Shown: positions 38,157 through 48,148 of the stretch, piece after piece
How the letters are laid out: each line of letters opens with the position of its first letter
How positions within the stretch are numbered: the stretch's first letter is position 1
Source: an uncultured Hyphomicrobiaceae bacterium
GTDB taxonomy: Bacteria > Pseudomonadota > Alphaproteobacteria > Rhizobiales > CALHAX01
Length of the DNA: 64,000 nucleotides
NCBI GenBank assembly: GCA_937931785.1
Contig: CALHAX010000039.1
Location: 1-64,000 of the forward strand
Direction of reading: 5' to 3'
The notes under the pieces: model-generated
Seen by the model: the letters and a program-made list of their open reading frames with translations, nothing else
What the model was told of the DNA's origin: nothing
Databases searched by the model: none
Position numbers and translations under genes: made by a program

Positions 38157-38780
38157 TTAACCGTTTGTCCACGCGTCTTTTACTTCATCACATTTCTTGG
38201 TCATGAACGTGTTCATGGCGTCGACCAGGTCGTCGTTGAAAATACCGGTCTTGTTGTCCAAAGCGGTTGCACTCCAGATGACTGGTTTTGTCAGTAGTGG
38301 GGCATCAACAGCACCCCAGTTGATGCTACCATCAACGGCCTTGCCATCCTTGAATGAAACCTTTGGATTTACGGTGGCCTTGAATGAATAGGGCTCGCTG
38401 TCATCCCGGGCGATGGTGCAGTTGACGGTATGCGACGGGAATTTTGCTTCGTACGTTGGCTCGCTTACGGCATCAAGAAGCGTTTGGCGCGGAACGTTGA
38501 GCTGCATTTCGCACTTTGCGTGCCCCCATGGCCAGGAGACGCGTGCGCTTTTGATTTTCTCGGAGAGGTCTTGTTTTGGCACCGTCTTGATGATGACGCA
38601 ACTGATGTCATCACCTGCGGTCTTGGCACGCAATGCGGAGCACATGTCGACCTTGCACGACTTGCGCGCTTCTTTTTCCTTCTTGAGGATTGCTTCGAGC
38701 TCCGGAGAATACTTCGACTCTGCCAAAGCAGGTGTGCATGCGATGGCACTGAACAGAAGTGCTGTGAGTGTCGTTCTCAT
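38157..38780 (-). CDS. Secreted protein of unknown function
   Basis: MRTTLTALLFSAIACTPALAESKYSPELEA signal peptide; the ORF-track extension to 39428 runs antisense/out of frame over leuB. Confidence 0.65.
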   Translation of the reverse strand: MRTTLTALLFSAIACTPALAESKYSPELEAILKKEKEARKSCKVDMCSALRAKTAGDDISCVIIKTVPKQDLSEKIKSARVSWPWGHAKCEMQLNVPRQTLLDAVSEPTYEAKFPSHTVNCTIARDDSEPYSFKATVNPKVSFKDGKAVDGSINWGAVDAPLLTKPVIWSATALDNKTGIFNDDLVDAMNTFMTKKCDEVKDAWTNG

Positions 38781-38916
38781 GTATCCGTGAGTCCCCAAAA
38801 TCTCAGTTCGAACAGTTCCTGTGAATTCGCTCGAACAATACGGCCAAGTGATGACAGGTCTCCGACCCCCATGAGCGGGCTGGACGGTGCTGGATCGCAC
38901 GCATCCAATAGCGGCA

Positions 38917-40026
38917 TCAACTGCTGAGCGCATCCAGCTCTGCCAGGATGGCGTTGCCCATGGCTTGTGTCCCGATGGCCTGCCCACCATCTCCGACAAT
39001 GTCGCCCGTACGCAGGCCCTTGTCGAGAACTCCAGCGATGGCGTTTTCCACCATGTCGGCTTCAGTGCCCATGTTGAAGGTGTAGCGCAGGGCCATAGCA
39101 TAGCTGGCGATCGTGGCGATCGGGTTGGCTGCGCCTTGACCGGCGATGTCAGGCGCTGATCCGTGCACGGGTTCGTAGAGCGATTTTCGCTTGCCATTGT
39201 CATCCTCTGCGCCGAGTGACGCAGACGGGAGCATGCCGAGGGAACCGGTGAGCATGGCCGCACAGTCGGAGAGAATATCTCCGAACAAGTTGTCGGTGAC
39301 GAGGACGTCGAATTGTTTTGGATTGCGCACCAATTGCATTGCGCAGTTGTCTGCCAGGATGTGCTGAAGTTCGACCTCCGGAAATTCCTCCGCGTGGACG
39401 CGTGTCGCCACTTCGTTCCAGAGCACACCGGATTTCATGACGTTGCGCTTCTCAGCCGAGTGCACGAGGTTGCCGCGTTTTTTTGCAAGGTCGAACGCGA
39501 CCCGGCAGATGCGTTCGATTTCGTAGGTCTCGTAGACCTGCGTGTCGACGGCGCGTTTCTGGCCATCGCCAAGGTCCGTGATTTCCTTTGGCTCGCCGAA
39601 ATACACACCACCCGTCAGCTCACGCACGATCATGACGTCGAGACCTTCGACCAGATCCTGCTTGAGCGATGATGCTGCGGCCAGCGCCGGGTAACAGATC
39701 GCGGGGCGCAGGTTGGCGAACAGTTCGAGGTCCTTGCGCAGGCGCAGCAATCCAGCTTCTGGGCGGGCTTCGTATGGCACGTCGTCCCACTTGGGGCCAC
39801 CAACCGCACCAAGCAGAACGCTGTCGGCTTTCAGAGCCTTGTCGACCGTCTCATCAGCAATGGCCTCGCCGTGCGCGTCGTAAGCGCAGCCGCCGACGAG
39901 ATCGGTTTCCATATTGAAGGTCGCTGTGCCGCGCTTGTTGATCCACTCTACGACGCGGGCCACTTCAGCCATGACTTCCGGTCCGATGCCGTCACCCGGC
40001 AGAAAGAGAAGATCGTATGATGGCAT
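38917..40026 (-). CDS. leuB: 3-isopropylmalate dehydrogenase
   Basis: [91 protein letters not shown]. Confidence 0.96.
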   Translation of the reverse strand: MPSYDLLFLPGDGIGPEVMAEVARVVEWINKRGTATFNMETDLVGGCAYDAHGEAIADETVDKALKADSVLLGAVGGPKWDDVPYEARPEAGLLRLRKDLELFANLRPAICYPALAAASSLKQDLVEGLDVMIVRELTGGVYFGEPKEITDLGDGQKRAVDTQVYETYEIERICRVAFDLAKKRGNLVHSAEKRNVMKSGVLWNEVATRVHAEEFPEVELQHILADNCAMQLVRNPKQFDVLVTDNLFGDILSDCAAMLTGSLGMLPSASLGAEDDNGKRKSLYEPVHGSAPDIAGQGAANPIATIASYAMALRYTFNMGTEADMVENAIAGVLDKGLRTGDIVGDGGQAIGTQAMGNAILAELDALSS

Positions 40027-40070
40027 GGCGTGTGGCTCCCGGTTGGCGCATCGATGTTCAACGCTGGGTG

Positions 40071-40520
40071 CTAACGCGCGGGCGTGGATGGGGCAAGAAC
40101 TTTGGGCGCGTGGCGGGCGATGATGATGCATACGGCGGCAGAGATCGTGCCGACGCCGGCTAGTGCGAGCGACAGCGCCACCGGATTTGGGACGGGGGTG
40201 GTTGCCGTGGCGATCAATCCATATGCGAGTGTGACGAAGAACCCGGCGAGGCCTGCGAGGATGACAGAGAGGTGCGCGGATCGGTCTTGTAGCAAGACAA
40301 GAAGGCCAGCGGTCGCAAGGGCTGGTGCGAGGCCGGCTGCGTAGATCAGCGCCAGCCCGATGGGGTGCAGGCCGTAGATCAGGGCCTCAATGCCTTCTGG
40401 AATGTTGAGGAATGCCGTTGCGCCAACAATTGCCACGACGAATCCTGCAGGCGGACCAATGAGGCCGAATGTCAGGAGCAAGTGGTGTGTCGCGATCCGG
40501 GATTGTGCTGCGGGATACAT
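40071..40520 (-). CDS. Integral membrane protein, unknown
   Basis: 149 aa, multiple hydrophobic helices. Confidence 0.5.
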   Translation of the reverse strand: MYPAAQSRIATHHLLLTFGLIGPPAGFVVAIVGATAFLNIPEGIEALIYGLHPIGLALIYAAGLAPALATAGLLVLLQDRSAHLSVILAGLAGFFVTLAYGLIATATTPVPNPVALSLALAGVGTISAAVCIIIARHAPKVLAPSTPAR

Positions 40521-40637
40521 GTGCGTGCCTCCGTGTCGGTTTGTGATGCGGACAGAAGGCGCAGATCAGGTTGCAGAAGACGTGCACGTGGTGCGGGGAA
40601 TTGCAGGGAACTCATGAGGTCCGAAATGCAGCGACAT

Positions 40638-40667
40638 CCGTCATCGCGGCGCAGGCCGCGATCCACG
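40638..40667. repeat. REP-like palindromic sequence
   Basis: ccgtcATCGCGGC-gcag-GCCGCGATccacg, 8-bp perfect arms in an intergenic region; resembles the GTCATCCCGGC..GCCGGGATCCA class of intergenic palindromes. Confidence 0.45.
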
Positions 40668-40786
40668 TCGGACATCTTCAAGTTCATGCAGTATGTTCGC
40701 CCCGTCCTGCAGATATCCGGAAAACTCGTTGCATTGGTGGTGTCGATGCGCGACGTGGATACCGCCCTCCGGCGGCATGACGAAGT

Positions 40787-41284
40787 TTATCTACTATTGA
40801 TGTTGGGGCGCAAATTACACCATGCGTTGACGATCCAGTAACAAATTGCAAATGGTACGAGGAAGATCATGCACCACTCGATGGCTGCGCCTAATCCTGT
40901 CAATTGTCCATAATATTGATTGTAGGTAGAGTTTTCAGTCCTTGCGAAAGAAGGAAAGAAAAGTTCCCACACCAACGCCACGACCAGCCATGTCAAACCG
41001 GTCGTTAATATCCACGCGACGGCGGCGAGTAATTTCCTCCCATTGCCGCCCAAGCACATCAAAAGCATGATTGCCAATGCCATTAATCGTGCTGGCAACA
41101 CACCAACAACGTAGATCTTCCGAAGAAAGTTGTGATGTCTGCTGAGTATGCCGATCGCACTATTAAGAATCTGATCAGTGCGAAAACGGGTCACGCTCCA
41201 GAATAGAATGACCGCGGTCATGTAACCAAGGTAGGGTCCCAACACCGTGAAAGTTATCAGTGTTGGCCACGGTCTTAGCATCAT
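40787..41284 (-). CDS. Integral membrane protein, unknown
   Basis: 165 aa with four hydrophobic segments. Confidence 0.45.
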   Translation of the reverse strand: MMLRPWPTLITFTVLGPYLGYMTAVILFWSVTRFRTDQILNSAIGILSRHHNFLRKIYVVGVLPARLMALAIMLLMCLGGNGRKLLAAVAWILTTGLTWLVVALVWELFFPSFARTENSTYNQYYGQLTGLGAAIEWCMIFLVPFAICYWIVNAWCNLRPNINSR

Positions 41285-41299
41285 TGTGACCTGGCAGTG

Positions 41300-41902
41300 T
41301 TAAGACCAAGGGCGCGCGACTTGCTGCTTTTCTTCGTACGCCGCGATTGAATCCGCCTTCTCCATCGTGAGGCCGATGTCGTCGAGGCCGTTCATCAGGC
41401 AGTGTTTGCGGAACGGATCGAGGTCGAAGGAGATCGTGCCGCCGTCGGGGCCGGTGATGGTCTGGGATTCGAGATCGACGGTGATGCGGGCGTTGGAGCC
41501 GCGTTCGGCATCGTCCATCAGTTTGTCGACGTCTTCCTGTGGGAGTTGAATGGGCAGGATGCCGTTCTTGAAACAGTTGTTGTAAAAGATGTCGGCAAAG
41601 GATGGCGCGACAACACAGCGGATGCCGAAATCGAGCAGAGCCCACGGCGCGTGTTCGCGACTGGAGCCACAGCCGAAATTTTCCCCTGCGATAAGGATCT
41701 CGGCGTTGCGGTAGGCCGGTTTGTTCAGCACGAAATCCGGGTTTTCCTTGCCGTCCGAAAAGCGCATCTCGTCGAACAGATTGGCACCGAGGCCGGTCCG
41801 TTTTATGGTTTTCAGAAACTGTTTCGGGATGATCATGTCCGTGTCGATGTTGATCATCGGCAGTGGAGCGGCGATACCCGTCAGCTTGTCGAATTTTTCC
41901 AT
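41300..41902 (-). CDS. leuD: 3-isopropylmalate dehydratase small subunit
   Basis: [83 protein letters not shown]. Confidence 0.96.
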   Translation of the reverse strand: MEKFDKLTGIAAPLPMINIDTDMIIPKQFLKTIKRTGLGANLFDEMRFSDGKENPDFVLNKPAYRNAEILIAGENFGCGSSREHAPWALLDFGIRCVVAPSFADIFYNNCFKNGILPIQLPQEDVDKLMDDAERGSNARITVDLESQTITGPDGGTISFDLDPFRKHCLMNGLDDIGLTMEKADSIAAYEEKQQVARPWS

Positions 41903-41983
41903 TATTCATTCCCCGTCGCGCGTTCCGCGCTCCACGCCTCTTGCCTGTGTTTGTGCAACAGAACCTTGCCCTGTGCCCCGTCT

Positions 41984-42460
41984 CTAAACCTTCAGCCCGT
42001 CGCCGAGGGCACGGAACTCGCCTTCCGCTTCGGCCAGCATCTCCATGCGACGCCTGAATCCGGCGATCTGGCCGGGTTTGCGTGTTTCGAGAAGCATGGC
42101 GTCGATGGTCTGGCGTTCCACGATGCTTTCCAGACGCCTTTTAACGCCAGCAATCTTGCGTCCGTCAAGGTGTCCCGCGAGCAGGACAGCGATATCCGAC
42201 ACGTTCCCGGCCAGACGCGCCAATTCTCGTCGCGTGTCCCGGGCGGCCTTGTCCTTGGATTTCGCCTGTGACCGGTCGTCGGATAGCTTTGCAAGGGCCT
42301 CTGATGCTCGTGCGAGCGTGTCAGCAACAGTATCGCAGTAAAGTGCAACCTTGGTGCGTTGTACCCCGTCCAGGGTGCGCATTGTGGTGCGCCAGCCCGC
42401 TATAACTTCGGCAAGTCCGAAAATCTGTGTGATCGTCTTGAAAATGTCCATTCGGCGCAT
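41984..42460 (-). CDS. Hypothetical helical protein
   Basis: 158 aa, charged helical; no recognised domain. Confidence 0.45.
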   Translation of the reverse strand: MRRMDIFKTITQIFGLAEVIAGWRTTMRTLDGVQRTKVALYCDTVADTLARASEALAKLSDDRSQAKSKDKAARDTRRELARLAGNVSDIAVLLAGHLDGRKIAGVKRRLESIVERQTIDAMLLETRKPGQIAGFRRRMEMLAEAEGEFRALGDGLKV

Positions 42461-42517
42461 TGTACCAGAATGCGGATACGCTTTGCCGACGATTGCAAGT
42501 CTTGGTGACTGGCGCGG

Positions 42518-43099
42518 CTACCAGATCTTCCGCGCACGGTAGCATTGGCGCATCAACTCGCATCGTTTGTCGCCTGAGTAGTGGGTCGAGTCGCCCTTGG
42601 CGGTGCTGATGAATGCGCAGATTTCCTCGATCCCGGCGGGAGACAACCATCCGCGACGGCGACCGCGTTGCACAGCGAAGCAGTCCGCTGTGACTTCATC
42701 CGGGCCACGAAATTGATGGGCGCACTCATGTCCGTGGATCCACAACTGAACCGCGGATGGCAGGCGGGACATGCGTGCCGGATTGAGGATCAGGAAACCG
42801 GGGTATGCTGCACCGTAGTCATCAAGCTCGGGATCGAGAACCGTTGGGCGGCTTCCACACCGCAAACTGCGACCGGCGACAATCAATTCGCCATTTGGGA
42901 CGATGATGGCTTTCGGGTTGAACTCGGCAAGGTAGTCTTCTGCCGTCGGGTTGTTCTCGTCGTGGTCGTCCGCGTAACCGAAATTTGCCGATATAACCAG
43001 ACCCACAACCAGAAGTGTCACGGTCAGCGCGGCGGATGCGCGCGCAACTGGACGTATGAGAAACGGCGAAATCAGTCGCCGCGCCTTGCGCACTATCAC
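42518..43099 (-). CDS. Predicted secreted/membrane-anchored metallopeptidase-like protein
   Basis: N-terminal TM; WIHGHECAHQFRGPDEVTADCFAVQRGRRRGWL (HExxH ... E..AD pattern). Confidence 0.6.
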   Translation of the reverse strand: MIVRKARRLISPFLIRPVARASAALTVTLLVVGLVISANFGYADDHDENNPTAEDYLAEFNPKAIIVPNGELIVAGRSLRCGSRPTVLDPELDDYGAAYPGFLILNPARMSRLPSAVQLWIHGHECAHQFRGPDEVTADCFAVQRGRRRGWLSPAGIEEICAFISTAKGDSTHYSGDKRCELMRQCYRARKIW

Positions 43100-43248
43100 G
43101 TTTTCTGTCCCCGGATCTGCTTATTACCAGTCACGCTTCATCCCGTTGTCGTTTCGTCGACAATACGGGTGTTCACGCAATTCTCAACCTCAGGTCAAAG
43201 TCTAACAGACAAAATATGTCCAGTGCGAGACGAAGGTCCTGATGTGAT

Positions 43249-43899
43249 TCAACTCTTCGGAATACTGTTGCTTGCAAAGGCACGACGCAAGACGGCGGAA
43301 CAGCGTTGATTGATTGTGCCTTCGAGTGTTTCTACAAAAGCAAGATCTGCATCCTGCAGCCGTAGCTCTGAGCGTACGTCTGGTGCGTCCGTGATTGTGG
43401 CGTCGTATGCGCCGACCTCATCGAAGGGAATGGCGCTGACCCATGGGGTTGTGCCGTCCTGGCCATTTTCATGGTCATCCACGAAAACACCAGCATAGGC
43501 GGACATGGCCAGTCTGGCGATGTCATCACGGTCGCCGGATTGCACGAAACGGGTCAAATGCATGCAGATCGTACCAGCCGCCACCGCGCGTGCTCCAGAG
43601 AGACCATCGTGACGGTTGTCAGGAATGTGTTCAGCGATGGCCCGGAGGTCGCGTTCGCTGACTTGTCTGGGTTCACGTGCCGATGGGTCCTGCAGTGCCG
43701 TCCAGACCCTGTTGAGGCGGTGGCGGAAGAAACCGTAGGCATCAGATTTGATCTCACGGCAGCATATCACGAGATCGGGATAAAAACGTTCTGCGACGAG
43801 AAGACCGAACGCTTCCGCACGCCAATTGTCGACGCCGGATACGGGATCCGTCAGTCTGTAGCGGATAAAATTCCACGTTACAGGTTCGGCTTTGGCCAT
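43249..43899 (-). CDS. Hypothetical protein
   Basis: 216 aa ORF, no recognised domain. Confidence 0.45.
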   Translation of the reverse strand: MAKAEPVTWNFIRYRLTDPVSGVDNWRAEAFGLLVAERFYPDLVICCREIKSDAYGFFRHRLNRVWTALQDPSAREPRQVSERDLRAIAEHIPDNRHDGLSGARAVAAGTICMHLTRFVQSGDRDDIARLAMSAYAGVFVDDHENGQDGTTPWVSAIPFDEVGAYDATITDAPDVRSELRLQDADLAFVETLEGTINQRCSAVLRRAFASNSIPKS

Positions 43900-43967
43900 T
43901 GGTCGTCCAGCCAGTTCCGTTTTGCCCGCGGTGCGAATGATGCCGCAGTGCGAATAATTAGCACACC

Positions 43968-45167
43968 TTATATGATTCGTTCGACGTCAACGGCACATGC
44001 GTCATATCCGTAAATCCAGTCCAGTCGACGGGCGATGATGTCCGGCGCCAGTTGATTGATCAGGGCAAGCGGCGTCAAGGTCAGGTTGCGTTTCAGGGCG
44101 GAGTGCTGATGAAACAGGTGTCCGTTCCGACGGGCACGTTCCTGAATCCTGGTTGTGCGTGGCTTTCGGATCGCTTCATAATGTTCAAGTGCCGTCTGGA
44201 TGTTGTCGCCCGAAGCCAGTGTTCTGGACAGAATAACTGCGTCTTCGAATGCCATCACGGCACCCTGGGCCATGAAAGGCAGCATTGGATGACAGGCATC
44301 GCCCAGCAAGGCGATGCGTTGCCCAGTCCAACGCGCGAGTGGCGGGCGATCGAACAGGCCCCACAGATGACATGTATCGGCACTGCCTAGCAGTTGGGTT
44401 ATGCCGGGGCTCCATCCGTTGAAGGCTGTTCGCACGTGGTCGAGGTTGCCAGGCATGCTCCAGCTTTCCTCTGCCCAATAATCATGTTCCTTGACGGCGA
44501 CGAAGTTGATCAGCGATCCGCCGCGGACAAAATAGTGGACGAAATGTTGTCCGGAACCGGCCCAGACGGTGGTATCGGGCGCAATGAGATCCGGATCGAT
44601 GCGCTCTGCCGGAACAAGTCCTCGCCATGCAATGTTTCCGGTAAAGCGCGCCTGCTCTGGACCGAGCATCTGGGTGCGGACAGCGGAGTGTATTCCATCG
44701 GCACCGACCAGGAGATCGAACGTTTGCGTGGTGCTGCCTTCGAGGTGGATGTTGATGGAATCGGACGTATTTACGAATTTTGCGACACGAGCATTGTTTT
44801 GGATTTTTATACCACGCTCAATCGCTGCCGCATGGAGAACCTGTACGAGGTCAGCTCTGTGCAGGTGCAGGTAGGGCGCACCGTACCGTTTGGATGCGCT
44901 TTGGCCCATAGGTGTTCTGAACACGAGCTTGCCAGTGTCCGCACGTTGCAGCACAGTGGCCTCCGGTTCAAATGCGCTGTTCTGCAGGGCCTCGAGCAGC
45001 CCGTGATGTGCCAGCAATCGGGTACCGTTGGGACTGATCTGAATGCCTGCGCCAACGTCCTCCTGCCTCTGCGCCTGCTCGAAGACGACAACATCGTGAC
45101 CGGTGTCGGCAAGTGCGATGCTGGCGAAAAGGCCGCCTGGTCCTGCTCCCACAATGCCTACATGCAC
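43968..45167 (-). CDS. FAD-dependent aromatic monooxygenase (UbiH/salicylate hydroxylase-like)
   Basis: VGIVGAGPGGLFASIALADTGHDVVVFEQAQ, DLLVGADGIHSAVR, RIALLGDACHPMLPFMAQGAVMAFEDAVIL. Confidence 0.88.
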   Translation of the reverse strand: MHVGIVGAGPGGLFASIALADTGHDVVVFEQAQRQEDVGAGIQISPNGTRLLAHHGLLEALQNSAFEPEATVLQRADTGKLVFRTPMGQSASKRYGAPYLHLHRADLVQVLHAAAIERGIKIQNNARVAKFVNTSDSINIHLEGSTTQTFDLLVGADGIHSAVRTQMLGPEQARFTGNIAWRGLVPAERIDPDLIAPDTTVWAGSGQHFVHYFVRGGSLINFVAVKEHDYWAEESWSMPGNLDHVRTAFNGWSPGITQLLGSADTCHLWGLFDRPPLARWTGQRIALLGDACHPMLPFMAQGAVMAFEDAVILSRTLASGDNIQTALEHYEAIRKPRTTRIQERARRNGHLFHQHSALKRNLTLTPLALINQLAPDIIARRLDWIYGYDACAVDVERII

Positions 45168-45291
45168 GATTTAAACTCCAGTGCCAATGTCTTGCAAAGG
45201 CGGTTGCGTCTGCAGGCTTGGCGCAGCATAACGCGTTCCATCGATCTTCCTGTCCGTAGCGCCGCGGTGCGCTTTATGAAAGGCATCCCAA

Positions 45292-46110
45292 ATGTTCGAT
45301 TACAAAGGCAAGCACGTTTTTGTCGCGGGCGGTACGACCGGCATCAATTTTGGCATCGCGACCGGGTTCGCGAAGGCAGGTGCCAAAGTGTTCGTCGTGA
45401 GCCGCAAGGACGAGAATGTGCAGCGCGCCGTTGCTGAATTACAGACACATGGCGGGGCCGCTGCTGGCGCGACTGCGGACGTGCGCGATGTCGATGCGGT
45501 GGCTGCTGCGTTCGCCGAGGCTGTCACGCAATTCGGCCCTATTGATGTCCTGATTTCGGGGGCGGCGGGCAATTTCCCGGCTTACGCCAACGCCATATCG
45601 TCGAATGGTTTCAAATCTGTGGTCGATATCGATCTGGTGGGCACATTCCATGTCATGAAGATGGGGTTTGAACACCTCGTGAAGCCGGGTGGCGTTGTGA
45701 TCAATATTTCGGCCCCACAGGCGGAGCTACCGATGGAAGCGCAGGTGCATGTGTGCGCGGCCAAGGCCGGTGTTGATATGGTGACGCGCGTGCTTGCGAT
45801 GGAATGGGGCGAGCATGGGGTGCGTGTCCTGTCGGTCATTCCGGGACCGATCGCAGGAACGGAAGGCATGAAGCGCCTTGCCCCTACTCCGGAAATGATG
45901 GAGCTGTGCGCCCAAACTGTGCCGTTGCGGCGTGTTGGCGAGGTCGAGGATATGGCGGATGCCTGCCTCGCGCTCGCGTCCGACGCCTGCCGTTACATTT
46001 CGGGCGCTGTCATACCCGTGGATGGTGGGTGGTCGCTCGGCGGCGCCACTGTGGCGATGAATACTGTTGTCAACGCCGGTGTGAAGATGGGGTTCGTCAA
46101 GAAGCAATAG
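45292..46110 (+). CDS. Short-chain dehydrogenase/reductase (2,4-dienoyl-CoA reductase-like)
   Basis: GKHVFVAGGTTGINFGIATGFAKAGAKVFVVSR, VLISGAAGNFPAYANAISSNGFKSVVDIDLVGTFHVMK; SDR C-terminus with ISGAVIPVDGGWSLGG. Confidence 0.88.
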   Translation: MFDYKGKHVFVAGGTTGINFGIATGFAKAGAKVFVVSRKDENVQRAVAELQTHGGAAAGATADVRDVDAVAAAFAEAVTQFGPIDVLISGAAGNFPAYANAISSNGFKSVVDIDLVGTFHVMKMGFEHLVKPGGVVINISAPQAELPMEAQVHVCAAKAGVDMVTRVLAMEWGEHGVRVLSVIPGPIAGTEGMKRLAPTPEMMELCAQTVPLRRVGEVEDMADACLALASDACRYISGAVIPVDGGWSLGGATVAMNTVVNAGVKMGFVKKQ

Positions 46111-47992
46111 TGCCAATCAGCCCCCGCGCGCCAACGTCAGGCTTCGGTGGTGTGAGTTCCGTCAAACATTCTGTTAACGCCGCGAAAGACGGAGCGTTGG
46201 CCAACGCGTCAGTCGGCTTGAACCCTTCCCGGTCTGCAAGTGCTGTCGCAACGAGCCAGCGAAATTCAGGCACTTCGAAATAGGCGGCATGCACAAGTTC
46301 GCGCCACGTGAAGAACTTCAGTACAGCGCTTTCATTTGAGGTGTCGCGATCCGAGAACGCGAGTTCGCTGATCGCGTTTCTGAACTTTGATAAAGAATCG
46401 GCTGTTACTTCATTGCTGTAGGTCGTGATGGCTTCGCCGATTTGGGAGGGTAGGCAAGAGGGGTCCTGCTTGATCCAATATGGGCGAGCGATGGCACCGA
46501 CTGCAACCTCTGCGACTGTATCGTTGCCAAGCGCGGTTCTCCTCACCTGAGCCCATGTCAGCGCATCGAGCCTGTTTGATGCGAAACGACTGATTGCGCC
46601 TGCGAACAACTGGACGAATTTCACCAATGCGATTGCAAGGCCAATGAAAATGATGGGCACAAGAAGGATTGGCAGTGCGTAGTTGATGATGCCTTTTATC
46701 GTACCTGTAGGGATATCTGCGTCGACGGCAATTCTTGAAACCTCATCTGTCACGAGATGAAACAGCAGACGGCTGTTGATGCGAATGCTGTTGCCGCGCC
46801 TGCAAAGTTGTCCTCTTCTGCAATCGGTACCGTCCGGTTTCTGGAGAAAGCGTTCCTTGAACCGTCGGGCACGCTCGTTCTGCACCACGTTGTTTTGATA
46901 CGTCTTGCGGACCTTCTGTCTCATGTTTTTCAGGTCGTTCCGCAGAATTTCCACTTCTGACTGACGTTGCGTTCGCTCATCAAGGTCAGCCAGAGGATCG
47001 TTCACGCGTCGTCGAGCTGTACGTAATCTGTTGCGTGTATCTTCGATTTGTTTCCGGTCGTGCTTATAGAATGGCTCGACGGTCTCATAACGCTTGATGT
47101 CGTAAACTTTCGTTTTCAGAATGTCGGCAATTGCGACCATCGTTGCTGGTGAATTCAACAACCAAAGATAGATCAACGGCAAAATGAATGCGGAGACAAA
47201 TGTCACGGCCGTTACGGCGAAATTCTCATGGAAGAAGCGGACCTTCACGGAATTCAGTGAGCTGAGCCCTTTTACAATCTCGTCGTCTTCGTGGACAAGT
47301 GGCAACCACTTCGATGCAAAAAGTTCTCGTGCTTTGCGAGTAATCCCGGGTCGATAGTAGAACAACGCCCGGTTCTGGTGCCAGGTGGTTGCGATATAGA
47401 AGAGTATAAACGGCAGGGCAGTCAGCGTCAGTGACGTCAGGAACCAGATTGTAGACTCTCGGTTTGCGAATGGAGATTTTCCGTCGATGATGTCTGCGAA
47501 CGTGGCAACAAGAAACATGAACATCAGCATAAGCGACGCCACGTAAACGGCTTTCAGTAACAGCGGTAACCGCGAGAACAAAAACTGTTCCTTGCGCATT
47601 TCAACAAACGGCGTTCCAACCGTGATCCATCGACGCAGATTTGGTAGCGTCTGGTTCTTTGCAGCGGCGTTGATCAGCATTGTTGAGATCACCGAGCCAC
47701 CATGGCTGTGCCCAACGAGACTGTAGGGTTCGCCTTCTGCTTCCAATTGTTGTGTGCGGGCCAGCAGCTTGTCGGCAGCCTTGCGGCGATCGCGTTCGCT
47801 ATTGGCGCTGCTCCACTCAAAAGATTCGATTGTGACGGGGTTATCGTCTCCGGTCACAAACGCGCGCATATCTTTTTCAAACGCGCTTCCTGGTTGCCAC
47901 CACTGAAGCACGGGCGGACCGACGGTGTCTCCTGCAGCGGGGGTGATCTCCCACTTTGCGAACGTGCCGTGAACGGTGATGATGCGTGCCAT
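46097..47992 (-). CDS. Large membrane-associated alpha/beta hydrolase (lipase-like) with coiled-coil, unknown
   Basis: N-terminal RIITVHGTF and nucleophile elbow SLVGHSHGGSV; several TM helices; long charged helical region ETVEPFYKHDRKQIEDTRNRLRTARRRV... Confidence 0.7.
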   Translation of the reverse strand: MARIITVHGTFAKWEITPAAGDTVGPPVLQWWQPGSAFEKDMRAFVTGDDNPVTIESFEWSSANSERDRRKAADKLLARTQQLEAEGEPYSLVGHSHGGSVISTMLINAAAKNQTLPNLRRWITVGTPFVEMRKEQFLFSRLPLLLKAVYVASLMLMFMFLVATFADIIDGKSPFANRESTIWFLTSLTLTALPFILFYIATTWHQNRALFYYRPGITRKARELFASKWLPLVHEDDEIVKGLSSLNSVKVRFFHENFAVTAVTFVSAFILPLIYLWLLNSPATMVAIADILKTKVYDIKRYETVEPFYKHDRKQIEDTRNRLRTARRRVNDPLADLDERTQRQSEVEILRNDLKNMRQKVRKTYQNNVVQNERARRFKERFLQKPDGTDCRRGQLCRRGNSIRINSRLLFHLVTDEVSRIAVDADIPTGTIKGIINYALPILLVPIIFIGLAIALVKFVQLFAGAISRFASNRLDALTWAQVRRTALGNDTVAEVAVGAIARPYWIKQDPSCLPSQIGEAITTYSNEVTADSLSKFRNAISELAFSDRDTSNESAVLKFFTWRELVHAAYFEVPEFRWLVATALADREGFKPTDALANAPSFAALTECLTELTPPKPDVGARGLIGTIAS

Positions 47993-48148
47993 TGAGGATC
48001 TCGCTTTTTTGCCGTTCTATACCGTATTGCTGCGGCAACGTGGACGCACAAATGCACTCTGTGCACACATGTTGCTTGCGAGTGTGACCTGATCATAGGC
48101 GAAGCGTAATACCCGAAAGTGGCAAAAGGTATGCGCTGATCGTTTGAC

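Noticed and set aside
38781-39428. N-terminal extension of the 38157..39428 minus ORF
   Set aside because: Lies out of frame over leuB; the real gene starts at a signal peptide (38780).
43960-43980. Possible third copy of the 91-bp repeat (TAAGGTGTG after the monooxygenase stop)
   Set aside because: Only the first few bases match (GGTGTG); the downstream sequence does not align to the element.
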